Assembly (NCBI GenBank): GCA_947166105.1 | Contig: CAMVCZ010000016.1 | Coordinates: 1-64,000 of the forward strand | Reading direction: 5' to 3' | Length of the DNA: 64,000 nt | From: an uncultured Bacteroidales bacterium | Lineage (GTDB): Bacteria; Bacteroidota; Bacteroidia; Bacteroidales; F082 | Program-made: the position numbers and the translations under genes | Shown here: positions 8,149 to 17,000 of the stretch, one piece after another | How the letters are laid out: each line of letters starts with the position of its first letter | Position numbering within the stretch: the first letter of the stretch is position 1 | The notes under the pieces: generated by a model | Database searches by the model: none | Seen by the model: the letters and a program-made list of their open reading frames with translations, nothing else | What the model was told of the DNA's origin: nothing

Positions 8149-10947
8149 TTATTCAGGGATTTGCACCACTTCCTTCTTGTAGCCTTTCAGTACGGCCTTC
8201 GCCATGTTGGCCACATCGTCGGCGGTGATGCCGTTGATGATGTCGTTGTAGTCCTTCATCGGGTTTTGCTTGTCGCGGTCCATGGTTTGGATGCAGTTCA
8301 TCCAGTAGCGGTTGCTTTCCATGTCTTCGCTGTGTTTTTTCACCAAGAATTCCTTCACCTTCTTGAGGTCTTCGGGGCGCGGGCCGTTGTTGGCCACGTT
8401 CTGCAACTCGGCGATGGCAATGCCCATCAGTTTCTCGTACATTTCCTTGTTGGTGTCGAAGCCGATGAGGAACATGAAGGACTCTTTCGGACGCAACATG
8501 AGGTTGCCGCTGACGCCAACGCCGTAGGTGCCGCCTTCGTCCTCGCGGATTTTCTCAGTGTAGACGATGTCCATCACGTCGCTCAAGGCCTGCATGGTCA
8601 GTTGGTTCTTGCGGGTGTATTCCATGTCGCCGTTATAGACCATGTAGCAGGTCACTTTCGGGTTTTCCATGGCCTTGGTGTAGTGGCTGTGTACGTCCTT
8701 GTCGGTGATGGCGGGCGCGTTGGCGGTCCAAGTTTCGTCGTTTTTCTTGGTCTTCAGCGAACCGATGTATTGTTCAATCAAGGGTTCAAAGGTTTCGGGG
8801 TCGATGTTGCCTACAAAGGTGAAAACGAAGTTGTTGGCATCTTTGAAGCGGTCGGCGTAGAGTTTCAGGGCCTTGGCGTAGTCAATCTTGTCGTAGTCCT
8901 CGGCTTTCATGCGCTTGATGAGCGGATGGTTGTCGTAGAGGGCAAACATGAGGTTGTCGCGGAAAGCGATGTCGGGGTTCGATTCAATGTTGGCCAACAA
9001 CGACTTGGAGCGGGTGATGTAGGATTGGAAAGCCTCCTCGTCGCTGCGGGGCGAGTTGAAATACAAATAGGTGAGTTGCAGCATGGTTTCCAAATCGCGG
9101 GCGGAGCAGTTGCCGCTCATGCCCTCGGTGAACGAACTGATGTTGGGGGTGACATTGGCTTTCTTTCCGGCCAAAACCTTCGGCAGGTCGATGGCACTGA
9201 AGTTGCCCACGCCGCCAAGCGTAGCCAAAGTGTTGATTTCCTGCAAAGTGTAGGGGTCGCTCTGGTCCATGACGGAGTAGCCGCCGAAACTGTAGGCGCT
9301 CATCAGCACCTCATCGTCCTTGAAAGTGGTGGGCTTGTAGATGACCTTCACGCCGTTCTTCAAGGTGAGGATGGTGGCATCGAAGGTGTCGTCGTGTTTC
9401 TTGCTCTCGATGCTGCCTTTCACGGGAAGGGTGGCAATCAGCGGCTCGTTGCTGACGGTTTCCTTGTAAGGCTCCACTTCCACTTGGTTGGCTTTCTTAT
9501 ACATGTCCAAAAGTTCAGCCTTGGTGGGCAGCACTTCGCCTTCCTTTTCGGGGGCGGTCAGGGTGATGACGATGTTGTCCTCGCGGATGAGTTGCTTGGC
9601 ATATTCGTTGATGCCTTCAACGGGAAGGGCGGGCAAGAATTGGCTGAGTAGCATGTATTCGTTCTCAATGCCCATCAGTGGCTCGTTGGTGAGGAAGTGG
9701 TTGAGGATGGGGTAGAGGTAGCGTCCCGTTTCTTGCTTGTCGCGTTCATCATATTGGTTCTCAATGCGTTTCATCAAGTCAGCCTTGGCGCGTTCAAACT
9801 CGGAGGCGGTGAAGCCGTATTGCTGCATACGCTTGTTTTCGGCAACGATGGCGTTCATGGCCTCGTCGATGCCGTCCTTGTCCTTGGCGTAGGCAAAGCA
9901 CGACCAAGCGTCCTTCGTGTCGCTGACGAAGAAGGTGCCGTAGTAGCCGTAGCCGAAGATGAAGGGCGGGTTGGCTTTTTGCGTCAGTTCTTCCATGCGG
10001 TTGTTGTACATGGTGGAAACGAGGTTGTCGATGTAGCCTTTCAGCCAATATTGGATGTCGCCTTTTTCCTCGTTCGGAACCACGTCGTGCTTGTAGAAAA
10101 CCGAAATGTTGTAGTTGGTTTCCTCGCGGTCGGTGCAGATGCTGACGATGGGTTCGGCGTTGTCGGCCACCTCAAAACGGGTGCGCTCGGCGGGGTTGAC
10201 GGGGGCGGGGATGTCCTCGAAGATGGCCTTCAGGCGGCCTTCAATGACATTCACATCCACATCGCCGATGATGATGATGCCTTGCAAATCAGGGCGATAC
10301 CACTTGTGGTAGTAGGCGCGAAGTGCATCGTGCTTGAAGCCGCTGATGACTTCCTCTGTGCCGATGGGCATACGGTGACCGTAGGGGCTGTTGGGGTAGA
10401 TGTCGGGCAACATCTTTTCCCACATGCGCTGCTGGGCGTCGTTGCGGTTGCGTTTTTCCTCAAGGATGACACCGCGTTCCTTGTCGATTTCGGGACCTTC
10501 CAAGGAGATGAAACTCGACCAGTCGTGAAGGATGAGGATGCACGAGTCGATGAGGTTGGGATTGGTGGTCGGCACGTTGGTCAGCATGTAGACGGTTTGC
10601 TCAATGCTGGTCCAAGCGTTCACGTTTTCGCCGAACTTCACGCCGTTGTGCTCCATGTAATTAAGGAGTGACTTGCCGGGGAAGTTGGTAGTGCCGTTGA
10701 AGGCCATGTGCTCCAAGAAATGGGCCAGGCCACGTTGGTCTTCCTCTTCGAGGATAGAGCCGACTTTCTGCGCGATGTAGAAATTGGCGCGTTGGGCGGG
10801 TTTCTCGTTGTGACGGATGTAGTAGGTCAATCCGTTTTCCAATTTGCCTCTTCTGACGTTGGGGTCGAAGGGCACGGCATACTGCTGGGCGAGCATGGTT
10901 GCGCTCAAAGCCAGCGTTGCGATTAGGGTTAGCGTTAGTTTTTTCAT
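8149..10947 (-). CDS. M16 family zinc metallopeptidase (two-domain)
   Basis: A 932-residue protein with a signal peptide (residues 1-20, ATMLAQ cleavage area). The first M16 domain holds the inverted zinc motif HFLEHMAF (HxxEH), followed by the N-rich FGENVNAWTS and the downstream glutamate region ERGVILEEKRNRND. A second, inactive-looking M16 domain follows (about 530-930). Length and order match pitrilysin/PqqL-like periplasmic peptidases that digest peptides inside a closed chamber. It starts 11 bases after the rsmG stop and is probably cotranscribed with it. Confidence 0.92.
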   Translation of the reverse strand: MKKLTLTLIATLALSATMLAQQYAVPFDPNVRRGKLENGLTYYIRHNEKPAQRANFYIAQKVGSILEEEDQRGLAHFLEHMAFNGTTNFPGKSLLNYMEHNGVKFGENVNAWTSIEQTVYMLTNVPTTNPNLIDSCILILHDWSSFISLEGPEIDKERGVILEEKRNRNDAQQRMWEKMLPDIYPNSPYGHRMPIGTEEVISGFKHDALRAYYHKWYRPDLQGIIIIGDVDVNVIEGRLKAIFEDIPAPVNPAERTRFEVADNAEPIVSICTDREETNYNISVFYKHDVVPNEEKGDIQYWLKGYIDNLVSTMYNNRMEELTQKANPPFIFGYGYYGTFFVSDTKDAWSCFAYAKDKDGIDEAMNAIVAENKRMQQYGFTASEFERAKADLMKRIENQYDERDKQETGRYLYPILNHFLTNEPLMGIENEYMLLSQFLPALPVEGINEYAKQLIREDNIVITLTAPEKEGEVLPTKAELLDMYKKANQVEVEPYKETVSNEPLIATLPVKGSIESKKHDDTFDATILTLKNGVKVIYKPTTFKDDEVLMSAYSFGGYSVMDQSDPYTLQEINTLATLGGVGNFSAIDLPKVLAGKKANVTPNISSFTEGMSGNCSARDLETMLQLTYLYFNSPRSDEEAFQSYITRSKSLLANIESNPDIAFRDNLMFALYDNHPLIKRMKAEDYDKIDYAKALKLYADRFKDANNFVFTFVGNIDPETFEPLIEQYIGSLKTKKNDETWTANAPAITDKDVHSHYTKAMENPKVTCYMVYNGDMEYTRKNQLTMQALSDVMDIVYTEKIREDEGGTYGVGVSGNLMLRPKESFMFLIGFDTNKEMYEKLMGIAIAELQNVANNGPRPEDLKKVKEFLVKKHSEDMESNRYWMNCIQTMDRDKQNPMKDYNDIINGITADDVANMAKAVLKGYKKEVVQIPE

Positions 10948-10958
10948 TTTGTTGAATT

Positions 10959-11585
10959 TTAATATAAATGTACTACAAACTTTTCTATAAAGTAGTCCTC
11001 TTTGAACCATTTGCTTATCGCCACTTGTTTGTGCCTCCAATAGCGGTTCAAGGCTTTGAATTCCTCGGTCAGGTCGCCGCCCTTCAGGTAAAGGATGCCG
11101 CCAGCCTCCATGTCGCCCCTGATTCTCAGTTTGTTGCCTGCAAGGTTGGCGATTTCGGGCAAGGTCATCACGGCGCGACCGGTAATCACATCAAATTTCT
11201 CCTTCACCTCCTCGGCGCGTTTGTGTTCGGCCACCACGTTCTCCAATTCGATGGCCTCCTTCACGGCGTTCACCACCTTGATTTTCTTGCCCGTACCATC
11301 AATGAGGTAGAAATCGGTCTGAGGAAACAGAATGGTCAAGGGAATGCCCGGAAAACCGCCGCCCGTGCCCAAGTCCATGACCTTCATGCCGGGGAGCAAC
11401 TCGAAGTATTTGGCAATGGCCAACGAGTGCAGCACATGGTGCTCATAGAAGTGCTCCATGTCCTTTCGCGAAATCACGTTGATTTTGCTGTTCCAGTCCA
11501 AGTATAAGTTTTTCAGTTGGTTATATTGCTCCTTCTGCCTCTCTGTGAGGTCGGGGAAATACTGGAAAAGGCTGTTTGTGTCCAT
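10959..11585 (-). CDS. rsmG: 16S rRNA (guanine527-N7)-methyltransferase RsmG
   Basis: A 208-residue Rossmann-fold methyltransferase that methylates G527 of 16S rRNA. The SAM-binding loop is MDLGTGGGFPGIPLTILFP and the later motif VITGRAVMTLPEI fits GidB proteins. The start at 11585 (MDTNSLFQYFP) fits family length better than an ATG eight codons upstream. It precedes the M16 peptidase gene in the same direction. Confidence 0.93.
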   Translation of the reverse strand: MDTNSLFQYFPDLTERQKEQYNQLKNLYLDWNSKINVISRKDMEHFYEHHVLHSLAIAKYFELLPGMKVMDLGTGGGFPGIPLTILFPQTDFYLIDGTGKKIKVVNAVKEAIELENVVAEHKRAEEVKEKFDVITGRAVMTLPEIANLAGNKLRIRGDMEAGGILYLKGGDLTEEFKALNRYWRHKQVAISKWFKEDYFIEKFVVHLY

Positions 11586-11686
11586 AATACCGCAAAAAAT
11601 TGGCTTCAAAATTACGGAAAAAATCGATGGAGCGGCTTTTTTATTTTGGTTTTATACGAAAATGGCCGTTTTTGAGTTGGTTTAAT

Positions 11687-12649
11687 ATGAAAAAGTTGCA
11701 CCTATTATTATTAATGTTGTTGCCGTTAGCCTTGTTTTCGCAACGCATCACGCCCGAGGAATACATCCAGACCTACAAAGACATCGCCATGCGCGAGATG
11801 CGCGAGCATAAGATTCCGGCCTCCATCACGCTTGCGCAGGGCATTCTCGAATCCGGCGCGGGCAACAGCGCCTTGGCACGCGAGGCGAAGAACCATTTCG
11901 GCATCAAGTGCCACAAAGGTTGGGACGGCAAGACCTACCACATGGACGACGACGAGAAGGACGAGTGCTTCCGCAGGTACAATAGTGCCGAGGAATCTTT
12001 TCGCGACCATTCCGAGTTTCTTTGCACGCGAGGCCGCTATTCCGCCCTTTTCGACCTCGAAATCACCGACTACCGTGGTTGGGCGAAGGGCTTGAAAGCG
12101 GCAGGTTATGCCACGAATCCCAAGTACGCCCAACTTCTCATCGACCGCATTGAACTTTATGATTTGACGAAATACGACCAAATCGCCCTCGGCCTGATGA
12201 CCGACGACAACCAACTGCCCGACATTGCCCCCGAGGACGAACTCCTTGAATTGGCCTATTCGCCCACCAACCGCGCCGCCTTTGAGTTGGTCGATATGAC
12301 CGCCGAAAAGCGTTTCATCTATGAGAACAATGGCGTGCGCTTCGTTTATGCCAAGGAGGGCGAAACGCCTGAGCAATTGGCCAAGGGATTTGGCGTGAAG
12401 TTCAAGAAATTCTGCGATTACAATTTGCTGAAACGTCCTGACGAGATGGTCTTCCATAGCGGCGATGTGGTGTATCTCTCCAAGTTGCGCAACAGCAACT
12501 GGAAAGCCAAGAAATACACCGTCGCCGAAGGCGAAACCCTCCGCGACGTGGCCTTGCGCTTCGCCGTGAAGCCCGAAAAGATCTTGAAAAAGAACGGAAT
12601 GAAGAAAGACGCCCGTATCAGCAAGGGGCAGGTGCTTTGGCTGAGGTGA
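11687..12649 (+). CDS. Glucosaminidase with two C-terminal LysM repeats
   Basis: A 320-residue secreted cell-wall hydrolase with signal peptide 1-16 (MKKLHLLLLMLLPLALFSQ). The GH73-type domain (about 25-160) has the catalytic glutamate in LAQGILESGAGNS and the downstream FGIKCHKGW, and YRGWAKGLKAAGYATNPKYA closes the domain. Two LysM repeats follow (about 225-270 and 277-319) for peptidoglycan binding. It is expected to cleave glycan strands in the periplasm. The start codon 29 residues downstream of the longest frame was chosen because the signal peptide begins there. Confidence 0.9.
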   Translation: MKKLHLLLLMLLPLALFSQRITPEEYIQTYKDIAMREMREHKIPASITLAQGILESGAGNSALAREAKNHFGIKCHKGWDGKTYHMDDDEKDECFRRYNSAEESFRDHSEFLCTRGRYSALFDLEITDYRGWAKGLKAAGYATNPKYAQLLIDRIELYDLTKYDQIALGLMTDDNQLPDIAPEDELLELAYSPTNRAAFELVDMTAEKRFIYENNGVRFVYAKEGETPEQLAKGFGVKFKKFCDYNLLKRPDEMVFHSGDVVYLSKLRNSNWKAKKYTVAEGETLRDVALRFAVKPEKILKKNGMKKDARISKGQVLWLR

Positions 12650-12670
12650 CAGAAAATTGTTTTCTTTCGC

Positions 12671-12701
12671 TTGCCGAATAACGGAAATATTCATAATTTT
12701 G
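12671..12701 (+). promoter_or_regulatory. Promoter of the palindrome-associated ATPase gene
   Basis: TTG at 12671-12673, 20 bases, then TAATTTTG at 12694-12701, a full match to TAnnTTTG. Transcription would begin within about 10 bases, at the edge of the palindromes. Confidence 0.7.
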
Positions 12702-12710
12702 CCCCGTGAA

Positions 12711-12764
12711 GTAAAATTACTCAATCCATTGAGTAATTTTACTCAATCCATTGAGTAAAATTAC
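12711..12764. promoter_or_regulatory. Two overlapping perfect 32-bp palindromes in the 5' UTR
   Basis: Palindrome 1 covers 12711-12742 and palindrome 2 covers 12733-12764. Each has 15-base arms and a CC centre, built from ACTCAATCCATTGAGT with flanks GTAAAATT or GTAATTTT. They share ten bases, so only one can form at a time. They end five bases before the ATG at 12770 and could be operators or hairpins that hide the start. Confidence 0.85.
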
Positions 12765-12769
12765 ATAAT

Positions 12770-13957
12770 ATGTTTCAAAGAGTTGATTATCAAGTGATAA
12801 AAAAACGACTTGAAGAGCCAAGAAGGTTTATTCAAGTGGTGATGGGACCTCGTCAGGTGGGAAAATCGACGGTGGTGCGGCAGGTTTTGGCCGATGTTTC
12901 GCAGCCTTATTCCATGTTTACGGCTGACGCAGTGCCAGCGGGAAACATGTTCTGGATCAGTGAATGTTGGGAGTCGGTGAGGCGCAAGATGAAGGCGGAA
13001 GGCGCAACGGAGTATATTCTCGTCGTTGATGAGGTGCAAAAGATTGACTCGTGGAGCGAGGCCGTCAAGAAAGAATGGGATGCCGACACGTTCAATGGTG
13101 TGAATATCAAGGTGGTGTTGCTTGGCTCGTCGCGGGTGATGCTCGACTATGGCTTGGCCGACAGCCTTATGGGGCGCTTCGAGCGCATTGTGATGCCGCA
13201 TTGGTCGTATCCTGAAATGCGCGAGGCGTTTGGCTTCTCTTTGGAACAATATGTGTATTTTGGTGCCTACCCGGGTGCCGCTCCTTTGGTTGGCGATGAG
13301 AATCGTTGGCTGGAATACATCATAGGTTCTATCATCGAGGCCACCATCAACAAGGATATTTTGCAAGGCGTGAAGGTGATGAAGCCCGCTTTGCTTCGGC
13401 AGGCTTTTGAATTGGCTTCGTCTTATTCAGGCATGGAACTTTCGTTGACCAAGATGATGGGGCAACTGCAGGACGCAGGGAATGTGACCACCTTGGCCGC
13501 TTATATTGACCTTTTGGGTGAGGCGGGCTTGGTACGCACCTTGGGCAAATACGCTTCAGACGGAGCGCGGAAGCGGAACAGTGTGCCGAAATTCCAAGTC
13601 TTCAACAATGCTTTGAAGAACATCTATTGCGGCAAGAGTTTTCGTGACGCAATTGCCGATTCAAGGCTATGGGGTAGGCTGTTCGAGTCGGCCATTGGTG
13701 CCTATATCGTCAATGGAGCCAACGTGGGACGCTATAAAACCTATTATTGGCGCGACAAAACCGGGCGCGAGGTGGATTATGTGCTGGAAAGGAACAGCCA
13801 GCTCCTTGCCATTGAGGTGAAAAGCAACACTGACGACAGCAATTCTGGCTTGGGCGAGTTCCGCAAGCAGTTTAAGGATGCGAAAGCCATCGTCATTGGC
13901 GATGGTGGCCTCAAGGCCGAGGAATTTCTGCAAATTAACCCGAGTGCATTGTTTTAG
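12770..13957 (+). CDS. AAA_14/DUF4143 family ATPase
   Basis: A 395-residue protein. Walker A is GPRQVGKST (residues 26-34) and Walker B is YILVVDEVQ near 85. The C-terminal DUF4143 region ends in a PD-(D/E)XK-like nuclease signature (GREVDYVLERN, LLAIEVKSN). The family (COG1373) is repeated in many copies in Bacteroidales genomes and its role is poorly known; links to mobile DNA and toxin-antitoxin-like behaviour have been suggested. The palindromes directly upstream suggest tight control, perhaps by the protein itself. The gene stands alone, with a strong terminator behind it. Confidence 0.88.
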   Translation: MFQRVDYQVIKKRLEEPRRFIQVVMGPRQVGKSTVVRQVLADVSQPYSMFTADAVPAGNMFWISECWESVRRKMKAEGATEYILVVDEVQKIDSWSEAVKKEWDADTFNGVNIKVVLLGSSRVMLDYGLADSLMGRFERIVMPHWSYPEMREAFGFSLEQYVYFGAYPGAAPLVGDENRWLEYIIGSIIEATINKDILQGVKVMKPALLRQAFELASSYSGMELSLTKMMGQLQDAGNVTTLAAYIDLLGEAGLVRTLGKYASDGARKRNSVPKFQVFNNALKNIYCGKSFRDAIADSRLWGRLFESAIGAYIVNGANVGRYKTYYWRDKTGREVDYVLERNSQLLAIEVKSNTDDSNSGLGEFRKQFKDAKAIVIGDGGLKAEEFLQINPSALF

Positions 13958-13972
13958 TGTAGTGGATATAAC

Positions 13973-14008
13973 AAAAGGCCCGCAGCGCACGCGCTGCGGG
14001 CCTTTTTT
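13973..14008. terminator. Strong bidirectional intrinsic terminator
   Basis: Twelve-base GC-rich arms GGCCCGCAGCGC and GCGCTGCGGGCC with a 2-base centre, T6 on the plus side and A4 on the minus side. It separates the convergent ATPase gene and the large T9SS protein gene. Confidence 0.9.
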
Positions 14009-14042
14009 AGGATTGCTTAATGCTTACAGCTTAATGCTGAAA

Positions 14043-17000
14043 TCATTCCACAACCACCTTCTGGACCTTGACATTGCTGCCGTTGGTCAGGCGGATCATG
14101 TAGACACCGGGGGCAGCGTCCACCTTGACGCTTGCGCTGCCGTTGATGTTCTCGCTCTTCAGGATGCGGCCCATCACGTCAACCACTTGCAGGGTGGCGT
14201 TGCCTTCGTTGCTGATGACCAAGTTGCCATTGTTGAAGAAGGCGAAGCTCTCTTCGATGCCGGTGGTGCCAAGGGCAAACACTAACTTGAAGCGGTTGGT
14301 GTAGTCGTTGGTGCGGGCGGTGAAGGTGTAGCTCGGGGTCTCAAGCAGGTCGATGTCGTCACCGGTCTTGTTGTCGATGAGGTGCAGGTAGCTGAAGTTG
14401 ACGTTCTCGCTGCTGAAATTCATCGTGTAGGTGCCGTCGTTCTCGGCCTTGAAGCTGACGGGCATCTCACCCGTGTCGTCGCTGCTCACGATGGCGTAGT
14501 CGCTGTCGTCCTTCGGGATGTAGACCTTGGTGCTGCTGCCCATTTGTAGCTTGAGCAACTGGTGGCCTTCGTCGAAGCGGACGATGGCACGGTCGATGAG
14601 GCTGCGGCCGTCGTTCAGGTTGAGGGTGAGCATCTTTAATTCGCCAGGGTCACTGCCGATAGCTCCAGAGGTAAAGAAGGTCACGGTATCATCTGCTTGT
14701 TCGGTATAGACAAAAACACCTTCAAACACTTCAAGGCTGTTGCCTTCGGCTTGTGCAATGGCATCGCCATCGCCATTGATCTTATAGTATGGGCGGTTGA
14801 CGAAGGCCATGCAGGTGAACGGGTTGCCCACGAGGTTCCAGCCAGCCCAAAGCACGTCGGGGTTGTATACCAGAGGCTCTTCAACATCCACGCTTGTCGG
14901 CAAAGTGTTGCCTGCAAAGATTCCCAACACATTCTGGGCGTTGGAATAGAGGTAACCTTTCTTGATGAAGAGGCTGTCGAAGTCATTAGCGGGATTCTTA
15001 TAGTTGATCCAAACAAGTTCTCCAACATTTTGGTCGAAATAGTAGAGGTCAACATAGCGGTAATTAGGATCGAGGGTGTCAGGAACCAAGCCTGTTGAAC
15101 TGACAGGAACACCCGGATTGACAGGAGCGGCAATCAGGCGGTATTCGCCATATTCGGGTTCGCCATCCTTGGAAGAGGTGTAGTTGGGATCGTAAGCGAG
15201 TTGCATCGTTACGGGAACTTCATTGCTGTGGTAGAGTTGGCCACCATTTTCGATGAGGATAGAAGCACCTTCTCCGAAAGTGATTGTATCGGCATAAGCA
15301 ATATAACCATCGGGGATGAGGACAGTGGTGTTCTCAGGAATGGTCACGTCTGTATACTCTTCCGGCACAGTCCAATCGTTAGGATTATTCCAAACAATGA
15401 GTTCCTGCGTAGTGAAGGTAGCTATTTCGCTCCATTCGACAATGCTGTCGCAGTCGGTACGCACTTGCCATTCGTAAGTGGTTTCGGATACAAGACCGGT
15501 GAGGTCGAGAGTGGTGGTATTGGCAGTAACTTCAGTCCAATCGCCAGAACGCAGCTCAGCCGTGCGGTACTGCACATAGTAGGTGTCGCTGTAGCCCGTC
15601 CAGCTCAGCGTGGCTTGGTTATACGACACATTGCTGCTCATCAACTCGTAAGGAACGGTGCAGGGATCCGGGGTGCAGTTCACTTCGTAGGTGAAGAAAA
15701 CACCTGCATCGGGAGCTGCTGAATTTGTGGCTTTTTCAAGGATTGTTGTGCCAAAGTGAGTAAATACATATCCACATTCTCTAGGATAACTTCCGCTCAC
15801 CCAAACGAATTGGATCTCGCGACCGTCGCAAACATTGAAGGAGCCTTCGTAAGGACCTGTGACATTAGGCATGGTCAACTCGTAAAGCACTTCTTGCGTT
15901 GTTGCATCCACAATATTAATGTATGCACCGTTCCAACTGTCATCGTATTGGTCGGTGAAGCTGTAGTAGATTGCGCATTGGTTTTCAGGCATGCAGAGGT
16001 CGGTGGTGAAGCTGACAGGATTGCTCCATTCGCTGGTGCCGTCGTCGCCACAGTCGGCTTGCACTTTCACTGCGTAAGTGGTAGCCAGTTCAAGGCTGTC
16101 CAAAACATAAGGGCTGGTGACACCTTCGGTCACTTCGCCGTTCACGTCAATGTTGTAGGTTTCGGCTTCACCTTCCCAAGTCACTTCAGCGGTGAGGCCG
16201 CCAGTGTAGTTGATGGCAAGGTTGGTAGGAGCCAGGCAGGAAGGAGCCTCAAGCACACGGAGGGTGTAGTCTTGGAAGCAGCCATAGCTGCTCGTATAGC
16301 ACGGATTGGCATTAGCCGGGTTAGAACCCAAGCCGCTGTCGGCGCTGCCGATACGCAAACGGAAGTCACCTAAAGTTTGGTCGGCGGGAATGGTGAAGTT
16401 GAGGGTCAGCGTGGTGGGGTTGGTGTTTGTGGATTCGCCGTAGCAAACAACTTCATCAGCTTCGAAGCTCAGGCTGTTGTCAAGGTCAACCCAAACGTAA
16501 GTGTTGTAAGTGTAACCCGTCTTGAAAGTAATGGCGATGGTTGCTTCCACGCCAGCCTGCACAGCACCGATTTGGCTAGTGTAGTCAGTATAGGTGGCTT
16601 TAGGCGTTTCATTGTTGACAATATAGTCGCCCATACCGAAGGTCACATTGGAGATACCGTTGCCGTCCACACTGGTAGGAGCAGGCACGCAGTAGCCGAT
16701 ATGCACGCTGGCGGGGCCGGCCCATGTGCTGTTGCCGTCTAATTCGCCGCAGTTGGCGCGCACCCAGAAGTAATAGTCGCCAAGGTCGAGGTCATTCACC
16801 GTATAAGAGGCTGTATCGACGACTGTGCCGACAATGAACTCAGCAGGGTCGGCAGTGGCATCGGTGGCGTAGGCCACTTCCCATTCGCTGGCAAAGCTTT
16901 CCCAAGTGAAGGTAGCGGTATAGGCGTTGGGGGTCACTGCAAGAGCGGTAGGAGCGGGGCAAGCGATGGTGGTGGTGAAGCTCACGGCTGTGGTCCACTC

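Noticed and set aside
8128-9651. 507-codon plus-strand reading frame opposite the M16 peptidase
   Set aside because: Valine-, glycine- and phenylalanine-rich shadow frame with no motif; the minus strand has the complete peptidase.
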